From Spongospora subterranea f. sp. subterranea (taxonomy: Eukaryota; Endomyxa: Phytomyxea; Phytomyxea; Plasmodiophorida), in assembly GCA_049724395.1 (NCBI GenBank), contig JAUGWO010000112.1, forward strand, positions 62,001-126,000: a DNA stretch of 64,000 nt. The letters are read 5' to 3'. Shown here piece by piece: positions 34,030-44,092 of the stretch (within the stretch, counting starts at the first letter, position 1; the number at the start of each line of letters is the position of its first letter). The translations under genes were made by a program, and so were the position numbers. The notes under the pieces are model-generated. The model searched no databases. It was not told the origin of the DNA and saw only the letters and a program-made list of their open reading frames with translations.

Positions 34030-35181
34030 TTATTTAATGACGGTTATTGTAGACTTGACATGGCCGCCGCATTTGACGTATACTGTCTTATTTGTATGTG
34101 CTGTATCAATTGCGTCATCGATTATTGTGGCTTGTGATGGCAAATACAGTATGCCGCTTCTGTTGTCAGTTTGGGCATGTGCCATTTTCGTTTCTGTTGG
34201 TGTTGAACCGAAGGATTTTCAGCGGGAAAGCGGATCTAAGACGTGAGAATATCCTTCACTTCATTTTCCGTTTATTCCCTCATACACTTTGTTGTCTTCC
34301 TCGTCTATGCTGATTCAGTCCCAACGCTACGCCAAGTTCGACAAGTCGAGAGGAATCTGCACATTAACGGGAAGCGGATCTGGGTTTACGAGTTCATCGT
34401 ATTGGGCAGCTTGTTTCGCAAAGAAACCATAGCGAACCGACGGTTTGTTGGTGTGGCCAATATATAATGTACCTTGAAGTAAAGAGTTCTCCGATCCCGC
34501 CACATCTTCATTCAACCAACCGGCGGCCACACCATGAACTGGAACACTGAACTCGTACTGTTGGCGATATTAAATGGAGCTGATCCAAACCCATGTAAAG
34601 CCATGCGGTCACGAGTTGACAATATCTGGGTATTATTCAAATGTAGCTCGTTTGGGATGCCAATGATCAGCAAAAATTTATGCGGATAATGGCCTCACAG
34701 GTTTGAAAATCCTTTACTGACGTGTTCGTGCTCGTGCTTTTGAAAAATCATTCGCAAGTGAGCCGTATAATGGAGGTAAACCCACCTGTGCATCTTGAGA
34801 CATCACCAAGGATTTCAGGCTCTGTGCTGCTCCTGCAGCAGGCAGACATGAGCCGGAGGGCCGATTCAGGCATCAAAGAAAGTAGGTCTGGAATGCGGTC
34901 AAAAACATCGCTCAACAGCGAATTCCTGTGCTCGTACACAGTTGCGATAATAAATCAGAATCAAACAGGTAGCTACTGCAAGGGTAATTCACAATTTCAT
35001 TAGCTAATCGACGTTCAGCTGAAAAATATTCACAACAGGACAACTCCGGATTGGGCTGGGACCACGAACTCCAGGTCCCCACAGCGAGCGATAGCGTCTG
35101 GGGATGATTAGCTGCTGGCGGTACATGTGTTTCCCGGTATCTAATTCCATATAGTGTAGTTTCCCAAATTTTTAGGTCCAT
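34030..35181 (-). CDS. Unrecognised multi-exon gene (hypothetical)
   Basis: Several minus-strand blocks have protein-like composition and plausible splice borders, but no known domain. From the 5' end: MDLKIWETTLYGIRYRETHV with TWSSWSQPNPELSCCEYFS (35181 to about 35010); a middle block with NELHLNNTQILSTRDRMALH (about 34650-34580); VPVHGVAAGWLNEDVAGSEN continuing to LYIGHTNKPSVRYGFFAKQA and LPVNVQIPLDLSNLA (about 34550-34327); and a last block with SGILYLPSQATIIDDAID, ending VIK and a stop at 34030. A further helical block (SLLSDVFDRIPDLLSLMPES, about 34930-34870) is in another frame and may be an exon resembling an F-box. Exon borders are not resolved. A decayed copy of the 5' end lies at 37876-37950. 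Confidence 0.4.
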
Positions 35182-35228
35182 CCTCAGGCCAGAGTATATA
35201 GGACAGCCACGTTGACCTTATTCCAGAG
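35155..35228. repeat. Dispersed ~75-bp duplicate (copy 1)
   Basis: Resembles 37876-37950 at roughly four bases in five; both contain cctcaggccaga and ataggacagc. It coincides with the 5' end of the minus-strand hypothetical gene, and its right edge abuts the foldback element. Confidence 0.75.
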
Positions 35229-35512
35229 GGCGGTACCTGAGCACACCAACTTCGGTATGCAACACACTAAGAATAGTACTTTAACACACTTGTTTTGGAT
35301 CGCCAACACACGAATTATTGACCTGAGATTCATCCATCATTCAGCATTTACAGTAACTAAAATCCGAACAATATAGAGAATTACAGTTTGTTTTGCTGGC
35401 GAGGACAGGGCATCAGTTTCAAAAAGGCGAGGTGTTTTCCTCGAATTAAAAACCTCTGAAGATCCAACATCTGTGCAAGTATTGATGGCGTAAACAGCAC
35501 CACGAAAAAAAT

Positions 35513-35986
35513 TTGTTCTCCTTTAATCTCAGCAAAGCATCGCACAGACGTACATTTGGCGTAACGTCGCCGCATCTGATGGGGATCGACCGTTGCTGCA
35601 TCACTGTTGTCTTCATGCAAGAAATTGCACGACGCCATCTGAGATTCAAACATTGTGTGCGACGGTAACGCCGCTCGAATTTCTTTCAACGTGACTGCCT
35701 CGTTGATGTCAATTGCGATTGCGAGCCAATCACGGATCCCGATTCCGATCATGATGTCGCAGATCATGATTGACTCGCAATCGCAATTGACATCAACGAG
35801 GCAGTCACGTTGAAAGAAATTCGAGCGGCGTTACCGTCGCACACAATGTTTGAATCTCAGATGGCGTCGTGCAATTTCTTGCATGAAGACAACAGTGATG
35901 CAGCAACGGTCGATCCCCATCAGATGCGGCGACGTTACGCCAAATGTACGTCTGTGCGATGCTTTGCTGAGATTAAAGGAGAACAA
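35513..35986. repeat. Palindrome of transposase N-terminal exon
   Basis: Arms 35513-35731 and 35768-35986 are inverted, almost identical 219-bp copies around a 36-bp spacer. Both encode, reading outward from the centre, LKEIRAALPSHTMFESQMAS and RYAKCTSVRCFAEIKGEQ. This is clearly homologous to the segment in the inner palindrome at 12868-13710 (shared pattern RYAxCTSxRCFAEI), though the nucleotide sequences differ considerably. Confidence 0.9.
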
Positions 35987-36043
35987 AACCTATTTTGTGG
36001 TGTGTTGAGAACCCAAAACAAGTGTGTTTTAGTACCATTCTTA

Positions 36044-36745
36044 GAGCGCGTTTGGATACCGTGGGTTTTATAAACCCGGTTTTATGTAAACCCGGGTTGG
36101 GGTACCCGCAAACCCGGGATTTTCGAAAACCGGTTTGCGCGGGCTTATGTCTTCCAAACAAGACATGAGCTCTTCAGAGGAAGATGACGAATTCGAAGTA
36201 GATCATCGGAATTGGCAAATTGCCGCCATCGTTGCCGATTGGTATGCTGAAAACATACTGCCTGAAATCCCCTTGCAGAACGTCGACGCTGGGAGGAGCA
36301 GCTTGGGTTCAAGAACTCACATCTGGTCATCCGCGACGTACAAATCGAATTGACTATTCAATGAAACCAGAACTGCCGTCCAGGCCTCCTTCTTGAACCC
36401 TGAATCTGCGCGTTTCCCATTCCGCGCTTGTTCCAGCATTAAACTGATTAGGACCGCATCCTTGTCCAAATCCCAGGCTGCCCGAGAACCACGAATAGCT
36501 TGTTTGGCGCCTGGCATGGGATATATAGTCATAGAGTGGTTCAGAGAGGATGCGAGCAAATAACCCACGCAATAACCTACTCCGAATAGGTTTTCGAAAA
36601 CCCGGGTTTTGAAGTGAAAATCCGGGTTTTCAAAACCACAAAAAAAGGCAACCAAACAAGCCATTTTGAAAAAATAACCGGGTTTACTCAAAAACCGGGT
36701 TTCCACGGACAAAACCCGGGTTTTGAGTGGCATCCAAACGCGCTC
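36044..36745. mobile_element. Non-autonomous PIF/Harbinger element, TTA target site
   Basis: Terminal inverted repeat gagcgcgtttggat (36044) with its complement ending at 36745, flanked on both sides by tta (36041-36043 and 36746-36748), the classic PIF/Harbinger target duplication. The ends are rich in aaacccgggtttt words. Inside is a minus-strand Myb/SANT-like segment and a short plus-strand acidic frame. No complete transposase is present. Confidence 0.85.
36317..36487 (-). pseudogene. Harbinger-associated Myb/SANT-like DNA-binding fragment
   Basis: The minus-strand frame reads RAAWDLDKDAVLISLMLEQA followed by GKRADSGFKKEAWTAVL and ADDQM. This follows the W..D..LL...E...GKR.D.GFK..AW pattern of the Myb/SANT-like protein that accompanies PIF/Harbinger transposases. 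Only the N-terminal part remains. Confidence 0.7.
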
Positions 36746-37108
36746 TTAGTGTGTTACCTACCGAAGTTGGTGTGCTCAGGTACCGCCCTCGGTGTTGGAG
36801 CCCCATTTCTAGTGTGTTCAAGTCAAAATTTGGTGTGTGCAGACCTTTTTCTCCCCGATCAGATACTCTGGGTAGGGTGGTGATTCTGATATGTATTTCC
36901 TTGTTACGACGGCGCATCTTTGGCCCACCGACGGAGGTTTGCGTCAACCTTCAGGTCATCAAGATAATCGACCGAGGCGTCCGTCGGCAATCAATTAGAT
37001 ATGGAGCGGACTGGCTTGTTTCTCTCGGCCAAATCACTCTCGGTTGATTCAAAGCAGGACATTAGCAACTGGAGGCTCATTTCCTAATCACTATCATATT
37101 AGCACATC

Positions 37109-37795
37109 ATGTTGCTGAACGTGATCTTAGTCGCAATATCGTTGGCATACGTTGGAAGTGCTGTCAATTTCTCGTGTGAAACTGGCGCGTTCATTCTGGC
37201 GGACTCTGATCCTCGAGCCACCCAAGAATACTCGACGGCGACTCCTGTAGCTGGTGGTCTGATCATGGTTCATATGAACAATGAGACCAATACCTATCAT
37301 TGGGATAATACGAGTTGGGTTCAAGATGAATCACCTCAGCTATTATGTCAGGTCGACATCACGACGGATCCGGCCGTTCCTCACTGTTTGAACATCACCG
37401 GGATCCCATATTGTGAAGCGCCGCCCGAGATTGTCACTGAGATCAAGAAGAACCTCACTACCGATATCAATAACATGCCAGTCTGGGTCAACAAGGTCTG
37501 CCACGATCCGACCTCGGCTTTCGTCAAGCTGACGTTCGGTGGGTTCGGGCAGCATTTCCTGGCGGCATATCAGGATACTGAAACGATGATGATGTCGCCT
37601 GAATACAGCTCCAATGTCACACAAAACGTCAACGCCTTGTTGGCCAAAGACACCTGTAATGCAACTAATGCCACGATGCCTAGCGATATGACAATGCCCA
37701 GCAATATGACAATGCCCAGCAACAGAACCCGTCCAACGGGTGCCGGTTCAGAAATGTTTGGTCAACGCCCAGGAGATACTACTTTACCGATATGA
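37109..37795 (+). CDS. Secreted, probably N-glycosylated protein of unknown function
   Basis: Single-exon 228-aa frame. The N-terminus MLLNVILVAISLAYVGSAV is a clear signal peptide, with likely cleavage after SA. The mature part contains about eight Cys and many N-x-S/T sequons (NFS, NET, NTS, NIT, NLT, NVT, NAT, NMT). Near the C-terminus is a short repeat, SDMTMPSNMTMPSNRT, and the protein ends without a membrane segment or obvious GPI signal. No family is recognised. It could be a cell-surface, extracellular matrix or defence protein; nothing in the sequence decides. The frame lacks internal stops and differs in composition from the surrounding transposon debris, so it is probably a real gene. 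Confidence 0.65.
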   Translation: MLLNVILVAISLAYVGSAVNFSCETGAFILADSDPRATQEYSTATPVAGGLIMVHMNNETNTYHWDNTSWVQDESPQLLCQVDITTDPAVPHCLNITGIPYCEAPPEIVTEIKKNLTTDINNMPVWVNKVCHDPTSAFVKLTFGGFGQHFLAAYQDTETMMMSPEYSSNVTQNVNALLAKDTCNATNATMPSDMTMPSNMTMPSNRTRPTGAGSEMFGQRPGDTTLPI

Positions 37796-37875
37796 TCAAT
37801 AATATACCACAGTTATCTCAATGTCAGCTAATAGTCAAAATTCGCGAGACAGTCTTCTTGAATTCGCCCATATAA

Positions 37876-37950
37876 TGTAGTTTTTTAAAATTTTCAGGTT
37901 TGCCCTCAGGCCAGAATTATAGGACAGCTAGGTTGCCCTTATTCAAAGAG
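37876..37950. repeat. Dispersed ~75-bp duplicate (copy 2)
   Basis: Diverged copy of 35155-35228, 80 bp after the secreted-protein stop codon. On the minus strand it corresponds to the 5' end of the hypothetical gene at 34030-35181, so it may be a relic of a paralogue. Confidence 0.7.
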
Positions 37951-38739
37951 CTACATCCAATGCCAAGGCTCGTTAGTCTGTTCGCCGGAGCAACAGAGTT
38001 AGCTCCGATGGCTTTTGGAATAAGGGGACATGACGAGGACGTCGTTGGTAATCCGCTACCCATTGTTCACGGAAACTACTGTAAGTCATTTGGCCAACTT
38101 CAAGACACGCCAGTCGTCACGTTACCCTGTTATAAGTGGTGTCGGACCCCCCACCGCCATGGCTGACCGGTAATCCTACTCGGACTGTGCGGATCGTCAG
38201 ATCTGATTATCAACGATAGCTAATATACGAGATGCTCGAATGTCAACCTAAACTCATGTCCGCGAATGAGACGGGGCTATTCATTTTAGCTGTTAAAAAC
38301 TAAAACCGCGCGCTTGAGTGCAATTGACCGACTGAAACAATTCTAGATCTCGTCAAACGCTTTCCGGTGATATACGGGTTGCCATGGGTCGGAAAATTCC
38401 ATCTACTCACACTAAATTAGTATCTAATGCACACCATGTCGTGGAAACGAACTGAAGGTTCGGTTAAACTGTTATGAACCAAGTATAGAAGCACGGACGG
38501 AGGACGGAAACTAGGGGCGAGAACCAACGAGAATGAATTTGAATAAAAAACGGCGTTATCTCGTCCCTCGCTCTAGTTTCCGTCCTCGATCCAGTTGTCG
38601 TCATCGCCCTACCTAGTCCGAGTTAGGGTTGAGTACGATGATCTGTAATAACTGATCTTTGATTGGTTATGGGGCCAGCACGCTGCCTTGGTGTGTGCTG
38701 AGAAACTACTACCGAAGATCCCGCCACTGAACGGGAGTA
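37951..38739. other. Intergenic region with a short inverted repeat
   Basis: No gene is recognised. Inverted words gaggacggaaacta (about 38500) and its complement (about 38573) enclose a loop of about 60 bp; the match extends imperfectly to about 20 bp. Confidence 0.45.
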
Positions 38740-41700
38740 GTGACTACATTAATTGGAAAAGTAAGGTAGTCGTGGCATTCGATGCCAACGAGTTGGACAG
38801 GCACTAGGTGAATAAGCCAGATCCTGAGTCCAAGGAGGACGGTAAAAAAGACAGAATAGCAAGAGGATTTCTGCTGTCCAGTATAGGATCCGTGTATCTA
38901 GACGGAGCTCTGGAGAAGACGACGACGTTTGATGTATTCGCATACATCACAGAAGTCGCGGGAAAGGTGGCAGACTATCAGGTTGCTGAGATGCTGGCGA
39001 AATTTTCTTAGGAAAAGGTATTCAAGACACTCAAACAGTTGTCGAATTTACTACCAGGAAAAAGGAACTGTTTCTGTTGTTAAAAGGAAGCACGTTAATC
39101 GGGAGCTTGCCTGACTCAGCGTTATCAAACGCGATTCTTGTTTGTGCAAGACGGAGGTTTGAAAGTCTCGTCGAGGCTTGCAGGCGCAATCTATCACAAA
39201 TCACTACAGTACTGATGAGATAGTAAGTAGATTACAGGAAGATGGGATGGCCAGGACTAAGAACTTGACTGGACGAGCATATAAGAGTGCAGAGTATAAG
39301 GCGTGTAGTAAGTGTGGCAAGCAACACCCAGGAGGCGAGCTCAAGTGCTGGATGAAGCATCCTGAGTTACCTGCATGGTTCAAACAAAAAAAAACCATTT
39401 ACTTCACGATATAAGAGGGCTTTGTGGCCTCTAACAGGACGACGGTGGGCGGCGGATTCTGGAGGCTCTAAACACATGACCGGGGTGAGAGAAGGAATCG
39501 CTGATTATTGACAATATAGTACCAACATCCAGATAGCGGACAATACCATTATACAAGCAACAGGAAAGGGAATAATTAAATTAGGCGCACGAGAGATGCT
39601 GAATGTCCTCCATGTTCCCAGTATCGGAGACACCAATCTCTTCTCAGTTCCACTCGCGGTTAAAGGTGGTAGAAAGTTGACGTTCGACGAGGAGAAATGT
39701 CAATGGATTGACAAAAACGATTGATGAACAATGGCGTGTACACATTTGACGAGGACTGATGGCCAAGAAGTCGGTCACCACAAAAGACAACGATATCACG
39801 ATATGGCACGATCGCCTTGGGCATCGCAATATCCCTGATATTAGACTGATGATGAAAGCCTGATGGAAATGATCGTATCAGTATCTGTCCTGCCGAGTTC
39901 TGCGAACCCTGTGTTATCGGAAAGGCAAAAAAGAAGTATTTTTTAAAGACACGGAAGCCCAGAGTGAAGGACGTCTGTGAAGTCATTTGGATGGATACCA
40001 GCGATCACATGGGAATTTCCGATCGCGGTCAGAATCATTTTATTACTTTTACTGACGATGCCTCTCGGTTCAAGAAAACTTATCTAATGTATCAAAAGGT
40101 GCAGTACGGGGAAGAGCTTTGAAGAGCTTTGTGAGTTTAAGAAGTGGATAGAAAACAAAACAGACAAGAAAGTTAAGATCCTACATGGAATAACCGAAGG
40201 TATTGAGTTTCACTCAAACATTCCTTATGCTTCAGTACAAAAACTGGCCGAGCGTGGGCATGGGACCATCATGGATTCAGCCAGAGCAATTATACAGAAG
40301 GCAATGCTGCCCAAGAATTTAATGGGATACGCCATACTCACAGCTACCCATATCCTAAATTTGTGTCCACATCCATCTAATAAGTCGACAACCCCACACG
40401 AGATTCTCAAAGAAATCAAAACCTGATCGTTCGTATTTTCGTTGTTTTGGATGTGATGCCTATGCTCATATTCCAAGGAACCAAAGGACAAAGGCTGACG
40501 CGAAATGGAAGAAATATATTTTTGTGGGATATTCTCAACATCAGAAAAAATATCGTCTATACGACAGGTTATCGGGCAAGATCACTGTCCATAGCGATGT
40601 TATATTCAGTGAGAACGGGTTTGGCAACCGATCGCAAGACGATTGCTTCTCGGAAGCTGTTGAAATTGATGAACGAGGACGTGATGAGGATTATCACCCG
40701 GAGGAAGATCATAATAGCGATAACGATGATATCCATGATCGAGATGAAAAATCAGCGGTGATGACAGCGATGACAATATTGCAGAGAATCTTTATCAGGA
40801 GAATCAAGATGATTCTGATGAATATGACCAGGGAGATGATTCAGATCAGGGAGAGGTCAACGAGAGGAATAGTATCAATGAAAGAAGGCTTGGAGTTCAA
40901 CCTGAAAGATATGGAGATCCAGTCCATCACAGCTGGTCAAGGATGGCAATGAAAACAATCAACGAACCGCAATCATACGACGAGGCAATGGATGGAGAAA
41001 ACAAGGCGAACTGGATTCAGGCCATAAATCAGGAATTAAAACAATTGATAGATCATAAGACGTGGGAAGAAAGAATGATATCACCAGAGGGAGCCAAAGC
41101 CATAGGATGCCGATGGGTATTTGAGGCCAAGAATGAAGCCAACGGGGAGATTCGGTTTAAATCGAGGCTTGTAGTTCAATGATTCAGTCAACGTGACGAA
41201 TAGATGATCACAATGCTTATGCCCCAGTTGTGAGAGGTGATATCCTAAGATGGGTTCTTTCTCTATGCGCAACCAGTGGAAAATCGAGGTCGACCAAATG
41301 GACGTCGTAACTGCCTTTTTGTCTGGTGAAGAGTTGAGGTGTTGCATGACTGAGATGGCGAAGGTATACTAGATCGCTCCGAAACAAATCACGACGCAAA
41401 AGCCGGTACTCTATATCCGAGAGGTTCAAGGAAAATGATGCTGGAATAGATCTGCGAATTGAGCTTCGGTCGATACGGTCCAATATTGGACGGCATATGA
41501 GAATTTCGTCCATATTCGATAACATAACCCAGCAAAGCAGATTGGTAAAACCCACATGCCAAATACCAGTTATGAGCGCAATACGATTAAGCCTAATTTT
41601 GCCATTGAACCTGCATTGGCCGATCGCGGGAACTTCAATAAACGAAAGCTTCATGCGGAGTTTCGCGGTCGAAAGAGAATGGAATATCTTGCTGTCGGAT

Positions 41701-41872
41701 AGAATCAAACAAAGAGGAGGGGATAACAACAGCATCAGCACCGTAGTATTCATCAAAGGAAATTGTTACCCTCATCACGGGCTTCATGATGATGTCGTTC
41801 CTCCAGTTCGTCAAGGGTACGGAGTTGAACCACACCGCCTTCTTCGATTTAAATGGTTTGTAAAAAAATAAT
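38740..41872 (+). pseudogene. Degenerate Ty1/copia retrotransposon polyprotein
   Basis: Blocks in copia order on +, with frameshifts and stops between them. Gag: INWKSKVVVAFDANEL (38750) and IARGFLLSSIGSVYLDGALE. A CCHC-like knuckle region CSKCGKQHPGGELKCWMKHPE (39300). A protease-side segment: LNVLHVPSIGDTNLFSVPL (39600). GAG-pre-integrase: WHDRLGHRN (39805). Integrase: VIWMDTSDHMG (39990), FITFTDDASRF and ERGHGTIMDSARAIIQKAML (40250). The region after integrase: KYIFVGYSQHQKKYRLYD (40510). Reverse transcriptase: EPQSYDEAMDGENKANWI (40970), CRWVFEAKN and VDQMDVVTAFLSGE (41290). The 3' part is poorly preserved. Long terminal repeats were not identified by eye. It is inactive. Confidence 0.85.
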
Positions 41873-41990
41873 TGGATCCATACCGATTGCAATTATACCT
41901 GGCCCGGATTGCTCGATACGGTTCCCAAAGCCTTAACTTCGGTATATTAACAACATTGTTGAGGATTCATTAACAAAGACTAGTACAGTA

Positions 41991-42141
41991 GATTCTCTTA
42001 TTACTTATAAACTTATAACTAATAATCTCTTATAACTTATGAAAATCGCGTCCACCGAATCGGTTCTATGGTTTATAACTTATATTCTCTAATAACTAAT
42101 AACTTATACGTTTTTTTGAAAAATAGGTTATAAGAGAGCCT
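41991..42141. mobile_element. 151-bp MITE related to the Tigger/pogo elements
   Basis: The ends gattctcttattacttata and ...ggttataagagagcc are inverted, flanked by TA on both sides (41989-41990 and 42142-42143). The terminal sequence matches the Tigger element at 19496 (gactctcttata). The interior repeats aacttata words. It is presumably mobilised by the same transposase family. Confidence 0.8.
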
Positions 42142-42148
42142 ACAAACA

Positions 42149-42495
42149 TCAAGCAACTCCGTTCTCTATTGTACAAATTCTGCAGAGAGCAACGCGAGCA
42201 ATTCTTGCGAGATTGAAACAACAAGATATCAGATCGTATCTTTTATAAACGAGAAATGACTTTTTTATATGGTGTCTGCACGCGATAGCTATCGCGCCCA
42301 AGTTTCTGACGACCAGATGTGCCCGGAACTCATTCAGCGTTTCATCAAGGTGCTCGCCATGAGAGCATATAAAAAAATCATTTCTGTATTATGAAAAATA
42401 AGATCTGATATTTTGCTGTTTCAAGCTCACAAGTACTTGCTCGCGTTGCTCTCTACAGAATGTTTTTAAAAGAGAACGTAGTTGCTTGATTATTT
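42149..42495. repeat. Inverted duplicate of the Tigger transposase C-terminus
   Basis: A plus-strand copy (42149-42272) encodes IKQLRSLLYKFCREQREQF and KQQDIRSYLL then stop. A minus-strand copy (42495-42365) encodes the equivalent end of the adjacent transposase. The spacer contains the perfect 14-bp palindrome gcgatagctatcgc (about 42282). The copies differ at many bases, so the duplication is old or derives from two family members head-to-head. Confidence 0.75.
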
Positions 42496-44092
42496 CACAG
42501 TTTTCCAGTGATTTCCCACAGAGTATTTCGATGGACATCTGCAAAGCACTGATCTTTTGCTCCAATGTGATTTCGCTACAGCTCTCAGGCGCTTCAAGTT
42601 CAACATCAGGCTCCGAATCTTCACGATATGTTCTCAATATATCGTCTTCAGTAAATTCTTGGTGAACTTCGAAAGCATCGTCCTGAGCGATATATTCCTG
42701 AATACCCACTGGTTTTGCTGACAGCTCACCGATTTGATCAGCGACTATAGCATCAAATTCGTCAAAGATATCGCTGTCGAAGAAATCGTCGTTTTGAGGG
42801 TCAACAGCATCCAAAAAGCCAGTGTGAGACCAGCAATTTGTTATGGAAATCGATGTTATCATTTCCCACGCATCTCTACACCAGGACATGGCTTGCAGGA
42901 TGTCAACCTTATAAATATCCTTAGCTTGGATTTTGTCGCGATCTAGAGCCAATCCCAGTTGAAACGACCGATAACGTTTTTTGAAAGCAGCGATAATGCC
43001 GGCATCCATCGGCTGGATAAGCGATGTCGTATTTGGAGGGAGAAACATAACCGAAACGTTGGTCAAATCCAATGAGCGAACAGCATGAGTTGGCGCATTG
43101 TCAAGAAGTAGCAGGACTTGGCGCTGGTGTTGCGCATATCCAAATCGAACTTTTCAAGCCATTGTTGGAATAGCAGGCTGGTCATCCAAGCCTTTTTGTT
43201 CCATGCGTAGTAGAACCCAAGCTCCTCTGCTCGCTTTTTCTTGAAACAGCGAGGCTTTTCAGAATGCCCGATGAAGAATAAGGCTCTTTTGTCAGTTCCG
43301 TTACTGTTAGCGCACAAGGCAACCGTCAGTCGAGTCTTGTCTTTCTTCATTCCGCCCATTTGTCGTGAAGCAATCGTGCGATCAGGTGCCATTGAAAAGA
43401 AAAGCCCGGTTTCGTCCATATTATAGACATCAGCCGGTGAATAGCGCGCTATTAATTGCTGCAAGATTGGCAACTCACCCTTACTGCTTCCATATCGGCA
43501 GAGCCCCTCTCTCCTGCAGGTTTCATTGACTTGAAGTTCCGGCGAAGAAGGAATTTCTGAACCCATCCGTCAGAAAACGTAGGACGGTCGTTCTCAGGAA
43601 TTGCAAACTCGTCGGCAAAAAGGTGCGCCTTTTTGTACAGAATCTTCCAGCTCAGTGCTATACCACGTTCTTGACAACCAATGACCCACGATGCCAAAGC
43701 ATCGTCCAAATCAGAAAATCTAACCAGCCGAGGCCTTTTCAGTTTTAACTCGGAATCTGGAACGTCAATCGAGATTTGTCTCTTATCATTTAGAATGTTT
43801 GATATAGCTGGCTGACTCAGAACTTTACGCATCTTAAACTCTTGTTTTGCCCATTCAGCAACCTTCTTCTGCGTCATTTTGGGGTTTTCAAGGGATTTCT
43901 GGCGAATCTTCAGGCATTGGGCCATTGTCAGATTGCCGGAGTTAGCAGCGATAACTTTAGACTCTTTGATGACAGTGCTGATAGTAGCCTGACTCAGTTG
44001 ATCCAGCTTAAATTCTCTTCTTGCCATCTCAGCCACTTTTGCTTGCGACATTTTAGGATTGGCTTGATGAATTTCCAAAACACGAGTGCCTT
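42389..44092 (-). pseudogene. Tigger/pogo transposase with two frameshifts
   Basis: Minus-strand reading from 44092: psq/CENP-B-like helix-turn-helix pair (LSQATISTVI and LSQPAISNILNDKRQ), CENP-B-type binding region with FSDGWVQKFL, then the DDE core: VYNMDETGLFF (about 43430), KKDKTRLTVALCANSNG, KKAWMTSLLF, LLLLDNAPTHAV (about 43100, visible only after a frame change) and LPPNTTSLIQPMDAGIIAAF (about 43040). One-base discrepancies near 43480 and near 43138 break the frame; otherwise all three catalytic positions are present. The N-terminus is truncated: the frame runs directly into MULE sequence at 44092. Homologous to the copy at 19876 but well diverged. Confidence 0.87.

Larger units (their letters stand above)
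35229..36862. mobile_element. Second foldback element with nested Harbinger insertion
   Basis: The left terminus gggcggtacctgagcacacc (35229) is matched inverted at 36788, and the match continues for about 75 bp once the nested 702-bp element is removed. As in the 11.9-15 kb element, the right side extends further (to about 36862, ending in ctttttctc) than the left. Short repeated phrases (gtgtgtt...ttggtgtg) fill the ends. The centre is a palindrome of transposase N-terminal coding sequence. No catalytic domain and no target duplication were found. Confidence 0.7.

Noticed and set aside
34037-34313. Plus-strand hydrophobic frames suggesting a small membrane protein
   Set aside because: They lie opposite the last block of the minus-strand hypothetical gene; hydrophobicity comes from antisense of polar codons, and there is no start context or splice support.
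38740-41950. Search for long terminal repeats bounding the copia pseudogene
   Set aside because: No direct repeat of adequate length could be recognised by eye on either side; a dot plot would be needed.
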